Part shown: positions 29,514-38,537 of the stretch, piece after piece | How the letters are laid out: each line of letters opens with the position of its first letter | Position numbering within the stretch: the first letter of the stretch is position 1 | Assembly: GCA_018716065.1 (NCBI GenBank) | Contig: DVKJ01000045.1 | Span: 1-44,906 of the forward strand | Length of the DNA: 44,906 nt | Reading direction: 5' to 3' | DNA from: Candidatus Pelethosoma merdigallinarum | GTDB taxonomy: Bacteria > Bacillota_I > Bacilli_A > RF39 > UBA660 | Notes under the pieces: generated by a model | Told to the model about the DNA's origin: nothing | Databases searched by the model: none | Seen by the model: only the letters and a program-made list of their open reading frames with translations | Program-made: the position numbers and the translations under genes

Positions 29514-29609
29514 AAAAGTGTGATAAAATAGGCAAAAACAGTTGTAAAAGTGTGATTTTTTTGGTAAAAATAGTTAAAAAAGTGTGATAAATTGATATAA
29601 TATAAATGT
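29514..29609 (+). repeat. three 32-bp-spaced direct repeats (AAAAGTGTGA) over a promoter
   Basis: AAAAGTGTGA at 29514, 29546 and 29578; TATAAT at 29596 inside the third unit. Confidence 0.85.
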
Positions 29610-29621
29610 GAGGTGATATCT

Positions 29622-30923
29622 ATGAAAAGGTTTATTACGGATTCTTTAATAGCGTGGAAAAATAGTAAAACAAGAAAACCTTTGATTTTAAAAGGTGCTA
29701 GACAAGTAGGAAAAACTTATATTTTAAAAGAGTTTGGAGAAAAATATTACCATGATATGGTATATTTTAACTTTGATCATGATGAAGGATTAAGTGATTT
29801 ATTTAAAAATACCAAAGATCCTAAAAGGATTATTGAACAACTTGCTTTAGCGAGTGGAAAAAAAATTGTACCAAATGACACTTTAATCTTCTTTGATGAA
29901 ATTCAAGAATGTCCCAATGCTTTAAATTCTTTAAAATATTTCTGTGAAGAAGTTCCTGAGTATCACATCGTATGTGCAGGTTCTTTATTAGGTATTCGTT
30001 TGTCAAGAACATCTTTTCCAGTAGGAAAAGTAGATTTTTTACAGTTATATCCCTTATCTTTTAGTGAATTTTTAATAGCTGACCATTGTGAAAATTTAGT
30101 TGAATATATGTCTCATCTGGATCAAATTGAACCCATCCCATCTCTTTTTGAATCACAATTAATTGAAAAATTGAAAACTTATTTTATCATTGGTGGTATG
30201 CCGGAAGCAGTATACAGTTGGGTAAACGAAAAAGATATTGAAAAAGTGAACTATATTCAAGATAACATTTTGCAAGCATATGAAAGTGATTTTTCAAAAC
30301 ATACTACAAATAGTGAAGCAAATAAAATATCTTTAATTTGGAACGGAATCCCATCACAATTGGCAAAAGAAAATAAAAAGTTCGTTTATCAAGCAATTAA
30401 ACCAGGGGCAAGAGCTCGTGAGTATGAGGATGCCCTAAATTGGTTAAACGATGCAAACTTAATCTATAAAACTTATAATGTAACAAAACCTGTTTTCCCA
30501 TTAACCGCCTATCACGATTTATCCTCTTTTAAAGTTTATTTGAATGATGTTGGATTACTTCGAAGAATGTCTCGTTTAGATAGTCGTATTATTTTGGAAG
30601 GTCATAAACTATTTGAAGAATTTAAAGGCTCTTTTACTGAAAACTATGTCTTTACGATGCTTAATAATTTTTATGATGGAATTCCAAATTATTATACTTT
30701 TGATCGTTATGAGATTGACTTTTTACTTCAATATCACAATCAAATCATTCCCGTAGAAGTTAAATCTGGAAAGAGTCATAATCATATTAGTTTGACAAAA
30801 TTTCATGAAAAATATAACAATGAAATTTCTATTTGTTTTTCTTTGGATAATTTAAAGAAAGATGGAAATATTGTTAACATACCACTTTATCTGGTAGAGT
30901 ATTTAGATCAAATTTTAAAATAA
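29622..30923 (+). CDS. AAA_14/DUF4143 ATPase
   Basis: Walker A KGARQVGKT; Walker B LIFFDEIQE; C-terminal EIDFLLQYHNQIIPVEVKSG. Confidence 0.93.
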   Translation: MKRFITDSLIAWKNSKTRKPLILKGARQVGKTYILKEFGEKYYHDMVYFNFDHDEGLSDLFKNTKDPKRIIEQLALASGKKIVPNDTLIFFDEIQECPNALNSLKYFCEEVPEYHIVCAGSLLGIRLSRTSFPVGKVDFLQLYPLSFSEFLIADHCENLVEYMSHLDQIEPIPSLFESQLIEKLKTYFIIGGMPEAVYSWVNEKDIEKVNYIQDNILQAYESDFSKHTTNSEANKISLIWNGIPSQLAKENKKFVYQAIKPGARAREYEDALNWLNDANLIYKTYNVTKPVFPLTAYHDLSSFKVYLNDVGLLRRMSRLDSRIILEGHKLFEEFKGSFTENYVFTMLNNFYDGIPNYYTFDRYEIDFLLQYHNQIIPVEVKSGKSHNHISLTKFHEKYNNEISICFSLDNLKKDGNIVNIPLYLVEYLDQILK

Positions 30924-30950
30924 AACGAATGATTCACCATCATTCGTTTT
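30922..30950. terminator. bidirectional terminator
   Basis: Perfect 12-bp stem AAAACGAATGAT-tcacc-ATCATTCGTTTT between convergent genes. Confidence 0.85.
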
Positions 30951-31680
30951 AACTTTTCATATAATCTTTATAATGTCTTTCCATGAAATCATTATAAGCA
31001 TTATTTTCTAAAATTAAATTAAATTTCTTTATTGGATATTTACGATTTTTTGAAGAAATAACTTTTCTTAAGAAATATCTTGTAAATTCTGGGTTACGAA
31101 TTAAGAAAGGACCTACTAAATAAGTTCCATAGAAATTCTTATCTTGAATTCCTTCACTCGAAGAATTAGGATAACTTCCAGTTCCTTTTATCACACGGAA
31201 TAGGGGATGATCATTTCCTAAAAGAACACTACGTTGATTTTGGAATCCTAAAATAGGTTTCTTAATGAATGAACATTCAAATAAAGCTTCATCCACGATT
31301 TTAAAATCTTCTTGTTTTGCTTCATAATGAAACAATCCAACACCACGATATTTCTTTCCATTTTTATCCACAATATTTTGACCAAATAACTCAATAGAGT
31401 TTCCCGTTATCAAAAAGAATTTATTGTTATTATAATATTCTTCAATATCTTTTTTATATTTACGTAAATGTTTTAAGCAGGTGAGTTGATTTTCTTCGGT
31501 TCCCATACCGATATATACGATATCATAATCATTAAATTTTAATTCATCATCAATCGTTAAAAATTTAACGGTTACTTTGATACCTTGATCTTCTAATTGT
31601 TGTTTTATGATTTTTACATTTCCATTTTCACCATATAGATTTAATAAATCATAATATAAGTGGGCAATTGTTATACTCAT
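30949..31680 (-). CDS. GatD-like class I glutamine amidotransferase domain protein lacking catalytic Cys and His
   Basis: GatD-like sequence (HLYYDLLNLYGENGN; GFQNQRS; GTYLVGPFLIRNPEF); expected nucleophile Cys is Thr, expected His is Val. Confidence 0.85.
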   Translation of the reverse strand: MSITIAHLYYDLLNLYGENGNVKIIKQQLEDQGIKVTVKFLTIDDELKFNDYDIVYIGMGTEENQLTCLKHLRKYKKDIEEYYNNNKFFLITGNSIELFGQNIVDKNGKKYRGVGLFHYEAKQEDFKIVDEALFECSFIKKPILGFQNQRSVLLGNDHPLFRVIKGTGSYPNSSSEGIQDKNFYGTYLVGPFLIRNPEFTRYFLRKVISSKNRKYPIKKFNLILENNAYNDFMERHYKDYMKS

Positions 31681-33026
31681 TTTTTCTCACCTTCATTCAA
31701 CATTTTATTAAAGTCATCCATATAATTAAAATTAATAATGGCGTAAATATCTCCTTTAGTTCTTCTGGTAATAGATCCTTCGGCTTTCTTTAAATCTTCA
31801 TAAACAAAGATTTTTTTAGGATCTACACCACTATATTTTAGTCTTGTTGCTAGGTCATAACGATTAATTCCTAAACAAATAATACGATCGATATCGTGTT
31901 TTTTTAATATTTCAAAGTCAATATCGTATAACCATGATAGATCGTTATATTTGTAACGCAAGCTAATGACGTTCCATCCAATCACAACGGTTTTAAGTCC
32001 TTTATTACGATTTAAAAACATTAAGGCATGATTGAAAGTTGAACTATTTTCATTCTTGGTATTTAAAACATAGACCTCTCTATTTTTATATTCGTAGTGA
32101 TTAAAGTTCTTCTTGTTATAACTACTTAGACTAATGGCCTCACTTGCCTTTTCTAAGTCTAGTCCCATATATCCTAACGTTGTAAAAGCTGCAAGGGTAT
32201 TATAAACGCAATATAGAGTATCAAATGGAAATACTACTTTATATTGATCATTTACGATCATTTCGCGTTTGTCATAATTCACTTTACTTGCGACATATTC
32301 ACTCTTTGGATTTTTAAAAGAACATTTTGTACAGTGATAGTGTCCAATCGCTTCAAAGTGATAGTAATCATATTCTAATTTTTTACCACACTTTGGACAA
32401 TGGGTAATATTTAAGTTTTCACATAAACTAGTTTTGGTAGATTGTTTCGTTTTATCTAAACTATAATAAGTCACTTTATATTCATTATTTAACACTAATT
32501 TTTGTAAGTATGGATCATCCGCATTTAGGATGAGGTGCATCTTAGGATTTAGTGCTTTTTTAATATCTTCTAAAACTAAATCAAAGTGTCCTTGACGAGG
32601 TGGTTGATCACGACTAATATTGGTAATTACAACTGTTTGTGGTTTTAAAATAGGGAATACCACTTTCGCATAACGTTCATCCACTTCTAATACTAAGACA
32701 TCCACATCCATAACTCCATTTAGATTACTGTATTCAATCAGTGCGGTAAGTACACCATATTGTAAATTTCCTTCACGATAATTATGTGCGACTTTATAAC
32801 CTAAAGATTTATAAACTTCCGCAATCATTTTAGAAGTAGATCCTTTTCCACAACTACCAGTTACCGCAATAATTTTTTTTGGTAACTTTATTTTTTCCAT
32901 AATATGAGAATCTAACTTTAACGCAACGGCACCAGGGAGACTACTACCACGATGCATTTTATCTCCTAACCATAAAACACTTTTACCAGCTAGAATACTT
33001 AATTTTTTCATTGTATCACGCTCCAT
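31677..33026 (-). CDS. MurT-like Mur ligase family protein
   Basis: Mur ligase P-loop VTGSCGKGSTS; four-Cys ribbon CPKC...CTKC; C-terminal DLSWLYDIDFE; overlaps the gatD-like start by 4 nt. Confidence 0.88.
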   Translation of the reverse strand: MERDTMKKLSILAGKSVLWLGDKMHRGSSLPGAVALKLDSHIMEKIKLPKKIIAVTGSCGKGSTSKMIAEVYKSLGYKVAHNYREGNLQYGVLTALIEYSNLNGVMDVDVLVLEVDERYAKVVFPILKPQTVVITNISRDQPPRQGHFDLVLEDIKKALNPKMHLILNADDPYLQKLVLNNEYKVTYYSLDKTKQSTKTSLCENLNITHCPKCGKKLEYDYYHFEAIGHYHCTKCSFKNPKSEYVASKVNYDKREMIVNDQYKVVFPFDTLYCVYNTLAAFTTLGYMGLDLEKASEAISLSSYNKKNFNHYEYKNREVYVLNTKNENSSTFNHALMFLNRNKGLKTVVIGWNVISLRYKYNDLSWLYDIDFEILKKHDIDRIICLGINRYDLATRLKYSGVDPKKIFVYEDLKKAEGSITRRTKGDIYAIINFNYMDDFNKMLNEGEKK

Positions 33027-33077
33027 TTATATCATTGTATCATGTATCACAAACCCCGTCCACAAATTTTTTCTAGT

Positions 33078-33086
33078 TTTGTCGAA
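33078..33086 (+). promoter_or_regulatory. Spo0A-box-like site upstream of the truncated STAS paralog
   Basis: TTTGTCGAA within TCTAGTTTTGTCGAA(N3)GTAGAA, the same context as at 13269-13292. Confidence 0.55.
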
Positions 33087-33139
33087 TTGGTAGAAATTAC
33101 AATTCTATTTTGGTACTATTGATCTTGTAAGATAGGGGG

Positions 33140-33388
33140 ATGGAAAAGATGTTTAAAACAGAAATTGAATATCGTAAAGATACATTATTTGTACAAGTAT
33201 TTGGTCCATTAACAAGGCGAAACATTTCTAAATTAAAAAGAAAACTTTATTATATTTTAACGGAGTATGGAATTGGTCATGTAGTGATGAATATCACCGA
33301 AGCCACACCATTTGATTCTGATGAATTTTATCGTTTTTTAGACGAATACGATATTGAGTTTGGTGGAGAACTAGAAATTGTAAAATAA
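33140..33388 (+). CDS. short STAS-like SpoIIAA paralog
   Basis: Ungapped alignment to the 13343 gene (EIEYRKDTLFVQVFGPL / NMEYRKGVLFIRFVGEL); alternative start at 33149. Confidence 0.6.
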   Translation: MEKMFKTEIEYRKDTLFVQVFGPLTRRNISKLKRKLYYILTEYGIGHVVMNITEATPFDSDEFYRFLDEYDIEFGGELEIVK

Positions 33389-33406
33389 AGATAGGGAACT
33401 ATCTTT
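33384..33406 (+). terminator. intrinsic terminator
   Basis: AAAGATAG-ggaa-CTATCTTTT. Confidence 0.7.
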
Positions 33407-33413
33407 TATTTGT

Positions 33414-33498
33414 GTGTGCCGTGCATGGCATATAGCTAGGTGGTGAAAGTCCACTATACACGTCGGTATCTGCGAAGTATTAGGGAAGCACAACGCAT
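33414..33498 (+). mobile_element. probable group II intron 5'-end fragment (domain I remnant)
   Basis: GTGTGCCGTGCATGGCATATAGCTAGGTGGTGAAAGTCCACTATACACGTCGG resembles bacterial group II intron 5' ends; no intron ORF or domain V follows. Confidence 0.55.
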
Positions 33499-34514
33499 CA
33501 ACCGATATTACTTTTAGTATTTCAGATATCGCAGTTAACGATAAGTTAAAAGCAAAAGAATCCAAAGTGTTTAAGGTAAAAGTAGATTGGAGTAGTGCGT
33601 CAACGAGTATTCCCGATACGAATAAAGACTTAACATTAAAAATTAACTTTGTGCAAGATACTGGAAATACACCATCTTATGAAGGACCAATGTCAGATTG
33701 GTTAATTGAAAATGTAGTAAGTGAAGATATTACAAGTAGTCCAACAGAAGGATTATTTGGAATTAATGATCAAGGAGAACTTACAACATCAGACAATCCT
33801 AGAGAATATCGATATATCGGAGCTGATCCAGACAATTATGTTCAATTCAATAATGAATTATGGAGAATTATTGGAATCTTTGATGGACAATTGAAGATTA
33901 TTAGTGATGAATTTTTATACTATGGGAAGTGGGATGATGAAGATGAACAAAACGAATATGGAGAAAATGATTGGAGTAAGGCAAGTTTACAAATATACTT
34001 AAATAATGATTATTATGAAACAATTGATCCAGAAGATCAAACAAAAATTGATAGTAATTATACATGGAAATTAGGAGGAAGTAGTAGTTGGGAGAATGCA
34101 CCTGCTCAAATGTTTTATGAGCAAGAACGAGGAACTGATGTATCTGAAGGAAGACCAACCGAATGGACTGGTTCAATTGCTTTAATGTATCCAAGTGATT
34201 ATGGTTTTGCAACAAGCGGAGGAAGTACAACAAATCGAAGTAGTTGTTTAGTAGCAGCATTATATAACTGGCCAGATGTAGAAGATTGTAATATCAATAG
34301 TTGGTTATATGATAGTTCAAGCGATCAATGGACACTGACCCCTGGTGCGTCGCCGAACAACGTGAGAGTGAACATTGTGTCTAGCATAGGGTTTGTGAAT
34401 GGTGTAAGCAACCCGAACTATTCGAATGGGGCTCGCCCAACCCTTTATCTCGTACCCAATGTAGAAATAGCTTCCGGTACAGGTATCAGTTCTGATCCAT
34501 ATATCTTGAAGTAA
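33492..34514 (+). pseudogene. 5'-truncated TasA-like surface protein with a DGR-like C-terminal variable region
   Basis: Homology to the 19267 and 43318 genes resumes at NASTDITFSISDI...FKVKVDW; no signal peptide; C-terminal WTLTPGASPNNVRVNIVSSIGFVNGVSNPNYSNGARPTLYLVPN. Confidence 0.7.
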
Positions 34515-34546
34515 GAGATAAAATCGTATTGATTTGTAAAATAAAT

Positions 34547-34577
34547 AAGAGAATCCTGTAAATTCTCTTTTTTTATT
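34547..34577 (+). terminator. intrinsic terminator
   Basis: AAGAGAAT...ATTCTCTT + T-run. Confidence 0.7.
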
Positions 34578-34614
34578 TTGAAAAAACATGTATAATAATA
34601 TAAGGTGAGATACT

Positions 34615-36030
34615 ATGAATAAGACAAAGATAATCGCAACGGTTGGTCCTTCTACGACAGCTAAAAAAGTACTCATGGACATCATTGCGAATGGGGTTGA
34701 CATTATTCGAATTAATATGAGTCATGCGACGCATGCTTATTGTAAAAAAATTATTAATGAATTAAATGAGATCAATCAAGAATTAAAGTTACATGTTCCC
34801 ATTATGTTAGATTTAGCCGGACCTGAGGTTCGGGTTCAAAAGATTGAACATGATGAGATTGAATTATTACCTGATACGATGATTGAAATCTATGCGGATG
34901 GACGTATTGGGAATGGAGAAAGTATTTCTGTTAATCATAAGGAACTCATTGAATATGTGAAGTTTAATTCCATTTTAAAATTAGATGATGGTAAAATTAC
35001 GTTACAAGTGATCGATAAGTTAGAAGATTATATTCGTTGTAAGGTATTAACAGGTGGTCTTTTAAAAACAGGAAAAAGTGTGAATGTCCCTGGTATTAAC
35101 TTACATTTACCATTCTTAAGTGAAAAAGATAAGTCAGATATTTTATTTGCTCATAAAAATCATGTTGATTTTTTGGCTTTATCTTTTGTTCATGATGGAG
35201 AAGATATTTTAGAGGTTACTGATTTATTGATTGATCAAAAAGATGATCATATGAGTGTCATTTCTAAAATTGAATGTGAAAGTGCGATTGAAGAAATTGA
35301 TGAGATTATTCGTTTGAGTGATGGTGTCATGGTTGCCCGTGGAGATTTAGGAGTAGAAATTCCTTTAGAGAGAGTTCCAGGCGTTACGAAAATGGTTATT
35401 AGTAAATGTCATAGTGCGGGTAAATTATCGATTATTGCGACGGATTTAATGTCATCGATGGAATATTCGATGGAACCAACCCGTGCCGAAGTTAGCGATG
35501 TTGCGAATGCGGTATTGGATGGTGTGGATGCGATTGTATTAACAGGGGAAACCACTATGGGATTATATCCAGTAGAAACGGTTAGTATGATGGAAAAGAT
35601 CATCGAAAGTACAGAAATTGATATTAATTATTATGAATTATTAGATAAAGCAATGCGAACAGAAAAGCAAGATATCACAGGTGCGCTTGCGTATAGTGTT
35701 GTAGAGTGCGCGGATCGTTTAAAAACACGTGCGATTGTGATTCCTACGATGACGGGAAAAACAGTCAAAAAAATTAGTCGTTTTCGACCAAGTTGTCCGA
35801 TTATTGCCTTATCTCCTCATGAGGATGTATTAAAAGAATTATCCATGTATTTTGGGGTTTATGCATATCCCATGAAAGAGGTAAAGAGTTTTGATAAGTT
35901 GATTGAAACGGCTCGAAAAGTGATGGTTAGTAAAGTCGCACTAAAACCATTTGATAAATTTATTGTAACGGGTGGTTATCCATTAGGGGAAACCAGCCAT
36001 ACGAATTTTATGAAGATAGAAGAATTATAG
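34615..36030 (+). CDS. pyk: pyruvate kinase
   Basis: MNKTKIIATVGPST; VMVARGDLGVEIP; VLTGETTMGLYP. Confidence 0.96.
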   Translation: MNKTKIIATVGPSTTAKKVLMDIIANGVDIIRINMSHATHAYCKKIINELNEINQELKLHVPIMLDLAGPEVRVQKIEHDEIELLPDTMIEIYADGRIGNGESISVNHKELIEYVKFNSILKLDDGKITLQVIDKLEDYIRCKVLTGGLLKTGKSVNVPGINLHLPFLSEKDKSDILFAHKNHVDFLALSFVHDGEDILEVTDLLIDQKDDHMSVISKIECESAIEEIDEIIRLSDGVMVARGDLGVEIPLERVPGVTKMVISKCHSAGKLSIIATDLMSSMEYSMEPTRAEVSDVANAVLDGVDAIVLTGETTMGLYPVETVSMMEKIIESTEIDINYYELLDKAMRTEKQDITGALAYSVVECADRLKTRAIVIPTMTGKTVKKISRFRPSCPIIALSPHEDVLKELSMYFGVYAYPMKEVKSFDKLIETARKVMVSKVALKPFDKFIVTGGYPLGETSHTNFMKIEEL

Positions 36031-36044
36031 AAAGGGTGTTAGTT

Positions 36045-38456
36045 ATGTATGATTTAGGGGAACAATTTAATATGGATTTAGAAAAAGCAAAAGCAAATCC
36101 TAAATGTGTCTTTCGTGGTGCGAAATATCGTATTACGGTATTGACCGATCGCTTAATTCGTTTGGAATATCAAAAAGATGGACAGTTTGTCGATCAACCA
36201 TCAGAGCTTGCTTGGTATCGTAATTTTGAGAAACCTTATTTCTTAGTGAAGGAAGATAGTCGTTATTTAGAAATTAAATCGAAATATTTTAAACTTAGTT
36301 ATGTGAAGAATCAACCATTCCAAGGTAGTAAGATTAATACGATGGCTAATCTAAAAGTAGAACTTTTGAATACGGATCGTATTTGGTATTATGGTCATCC
36401 TGAGGTGCGTAATTATGGATCTCCTGGATTTTCTTTGGATGATACGAAAGGAAAAGTTCCATTAAGCAAGGGATTATATTCTTCGGATGGATTTGCGACG
36501 ATTGATGATTCACAAAGTAGGATTTTTAATGCTTTAGGAAATTTAGAAGATCGTCCAGAGGGTAGTGTCGATATTTATTTATTCATGTATTTAAAAGATT
36601 TTGCGGCATGTTTAAAAGATTATTTTATGTTAACAGGATATCCAGCTTTAATTCCAAGATATGCACTAGGGAACTGGTGGAGTCGTAATGTTCCGTATCA
36701 CGATTTAGAATTAAAGAATTTGATTGATGAATTTGAAAGAGAAGAAATTCCTCTTTCTGTACTTGCTTTAAATGAAGATTGGCATCTTCGTACTTCTGGA
36801 AAAAAAGAAAATTTAAAAACAGGATATACTTGGAATAAAGAATTATTCAAGTCTCCGAAAGATATGATTCGTTATCTTCATTCCAAGGGAATTCGTTTAG
36901 GTCTTAATATTAATCCATTAGAAGGTATTTATCCAATGGAAGGGAATTACGAACAATTCATTAAGTATGTAACACCAAATTCTGATGGTGTGGTTCCTTT
37001 TAATACCGTTGATCCAAAATGGATGGATGCTTACTTAAAAATATTGGTTCACCCTTTAGATGCGATTGGTGTAGACTTCTTTTGGTTAGATATTGAAAAA
37101 GTAGAAGATCGATATAAATTGTGGTACTTAGATCACTATCACTACTTAGATATGAAACGTGATTATAGTCGTAGACCAATGGTACTAGCGCGTAATGCAG
37201 GAATTGCGCCTCATCGTTATCCAGTTCTTTATTCCGGAAAGACAATTGTTAGTTGGGATACCTTAAAAGAAATACCTTTCTTTAATACCAGTGCGTCTAA
37301 TATTGGTGTTACGTGGTGGGCACATGATATTGGTGGATATTATAAAGGAATTGAAGACGAAGAGTTATACATTCGTTTCTTAGAACTTGCGGTGTTCTCT
37401 CCAATTGTGAAGTTTGGTACTGAAAAAGGAAAATATTATAAACGTGAGCCATGGAAATGGAATGTAAAAACGTTAGAAATTGCCAAAGATTATCTACAAT
37501 TGCGTCATCGTATGATTCCGTATTTATACGCAGAAGCTTATAAATACTATAAATATGGTATGCCTTTAGTTCAACCCATTTATTATAAATTTCCAGAGTT
37601 ATATGATGATCCTAAATATCGTAATGAATATTACTTTGGAACGGAAATGTTTGTCGCACCGATTATTGCTAAAAATGAACCTTTAATGAATCGTGTGATT
37701 CACTATTTCTATTTACCAGATGGTATTTGGTATGACATTGTAACCGGTAAGAAATTCCCTGGTGGAAGAAAGTATGTATCCTTCTTTAGGGATCAAGATT
37801 ATCCGGTATTCGCAAAAGCTGGTTCGATTATTCCAATGGGAAGTCATGAAATTATCAATGACACAACACCACCACAAGATATGGAAATTCAAATATTCCC
37901 AGGTAAAAGTAATACTTATAAAATGTATGAAGATGATGGGGTAAGTGATCTTTATCGTAAAGGGTTCTATTTGTTAACTTCAATTGATTACAATTATTTA
38001 CCAAATAACTATACGGTCATTATTCGTGCGTTAGAAGGAAAGAGTGGAATTGTTCCAGATACACGTAATTATAAGATTCGTTTCCGTAATACCAAGAAAG
38101 CAAATGATGTGGTTGTTTATTTCAATGATGGAAAAATTGAAGGAAAGAGTTATGTCGATGGTCCAGACTTTATTGTCGAAGTTAATAATGTTCCAACAAT
38201 TGGTCAATTAACTATCAATTGTAAGGGAAAAGACATTGAAATTGACGCCGTTCGTTTGATTAATGAAGATATCGCATCGATCATTAATGACTTACAAATT
38301 GAAACAACATTAAAAGAAAAAATTGATGAAATTCTATTTGGAAACTTAGAAATTAAGAAGAAACGAATTGAAATCACAAAACTAGGTCGTAAGGGTCTAG
38401 AACGAAAATATGTAAGATTATTTAAAAAACTACTTGAATATGTGGAACAAGTATAA
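36045..38456 (+). CDS. GH31 family alpha-glucosidase
   Basis: GH31 sequence (GVDFFWLDIEKVEDRYKLW; WWAHDIGGYYKG). Confidence 0.9.
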   Translation: MYDLGEQFNMDLEKAKANPKCVFRGAKYRITVLTDRLIRLEYQKDGQFVDQPSELAWYRNFEKPYFLVKEDSRYLEIKSKYFKLSYVKNQPFQGSKINTMANLKVELLNTDRIWYYGHPEVRNYGSPGFSLDDTKGKVPLSKGLYSSDGFATIDDSQSRIFNALGNLEDRPEGSVDIYLFMYLKDFAACLKDYFMLTGYPALIPRYALGNWWSRNVPYHDLELKNLIDEFEREEIPLSVLALNEDWHLRTSGKKENLKTGYTWNKELFKSPKDMIRYLHSKGIRLGLNINPLEGIYPMEGNYEQFIKYVTPNSDGVVPFNTVDPKWMDAYLKILVHPLDAIGVDFFWLDIEKVEDRYKLWYLDHYHYLDMKRDYSRRPMVLARNAGIAPHRYPVLYSGKTIVSWDTLKEIPFFNTSASNIGVTWWAHDIGGYYKGIEDEELYIRFLELAVFSPIVKFGTEKGKYYKREPWKWNVKTLEIAKDYLQLRHRMIPYLYAEAYKYYKYGMPLVQPIYYKFPELYDDPKYRNEYYFGTEMFVAPIIAKNEPLMNRVIHYFYLPDGIWYDIVTGKKFPGGRKYVSFFRDQDYPVFAKAGSIIPMGSHEIINDTTPPQDMEIQIFPGKSNTYKMYEDDGVSDLYRKGFYLLTSIDYNYLPNNYTVIIRALEGKSGIVPDTRNYKIRFRNTKKANDVVVYFNDGKIEGKSYVDGPDFIVEVNNVPTIGQLTINCKGKDIEIDAVRLINEDIASIINDLQIETTLKEKIDEILFGNLEIKKKRIEITKLGRKGLERKYVRLFKKLLEYVEQV

Positions 38457-38484
38457 AGAAATAGGTCAAAACTATTTCTTTTTC
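38455..38484 (+). terminator. intrinsic terminator
   Basis: AAAGAAATAG-gtcaaaa-CTATTTCTTT. Confidence 0.75.
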
Positions 38485-38537
38485 TTGACTTTTAACCCCC
38501 ATACGAGTAATATAAAACTAAGGATTAAGGGATCATT

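Noticed and set aside
29514-29609. 32-bp repeats as a mini CRISPR array
   Set aside because: The 32-bp period matches a full unit with partial similarity throughout, overlaps a promoter, and no cas genes are present
34317-34703. 128-aa minus-strand ORF across the variable region and the pyk start
   Set aside because: Spans a terminator and the start of pyk on the other strand; no recognisable domain
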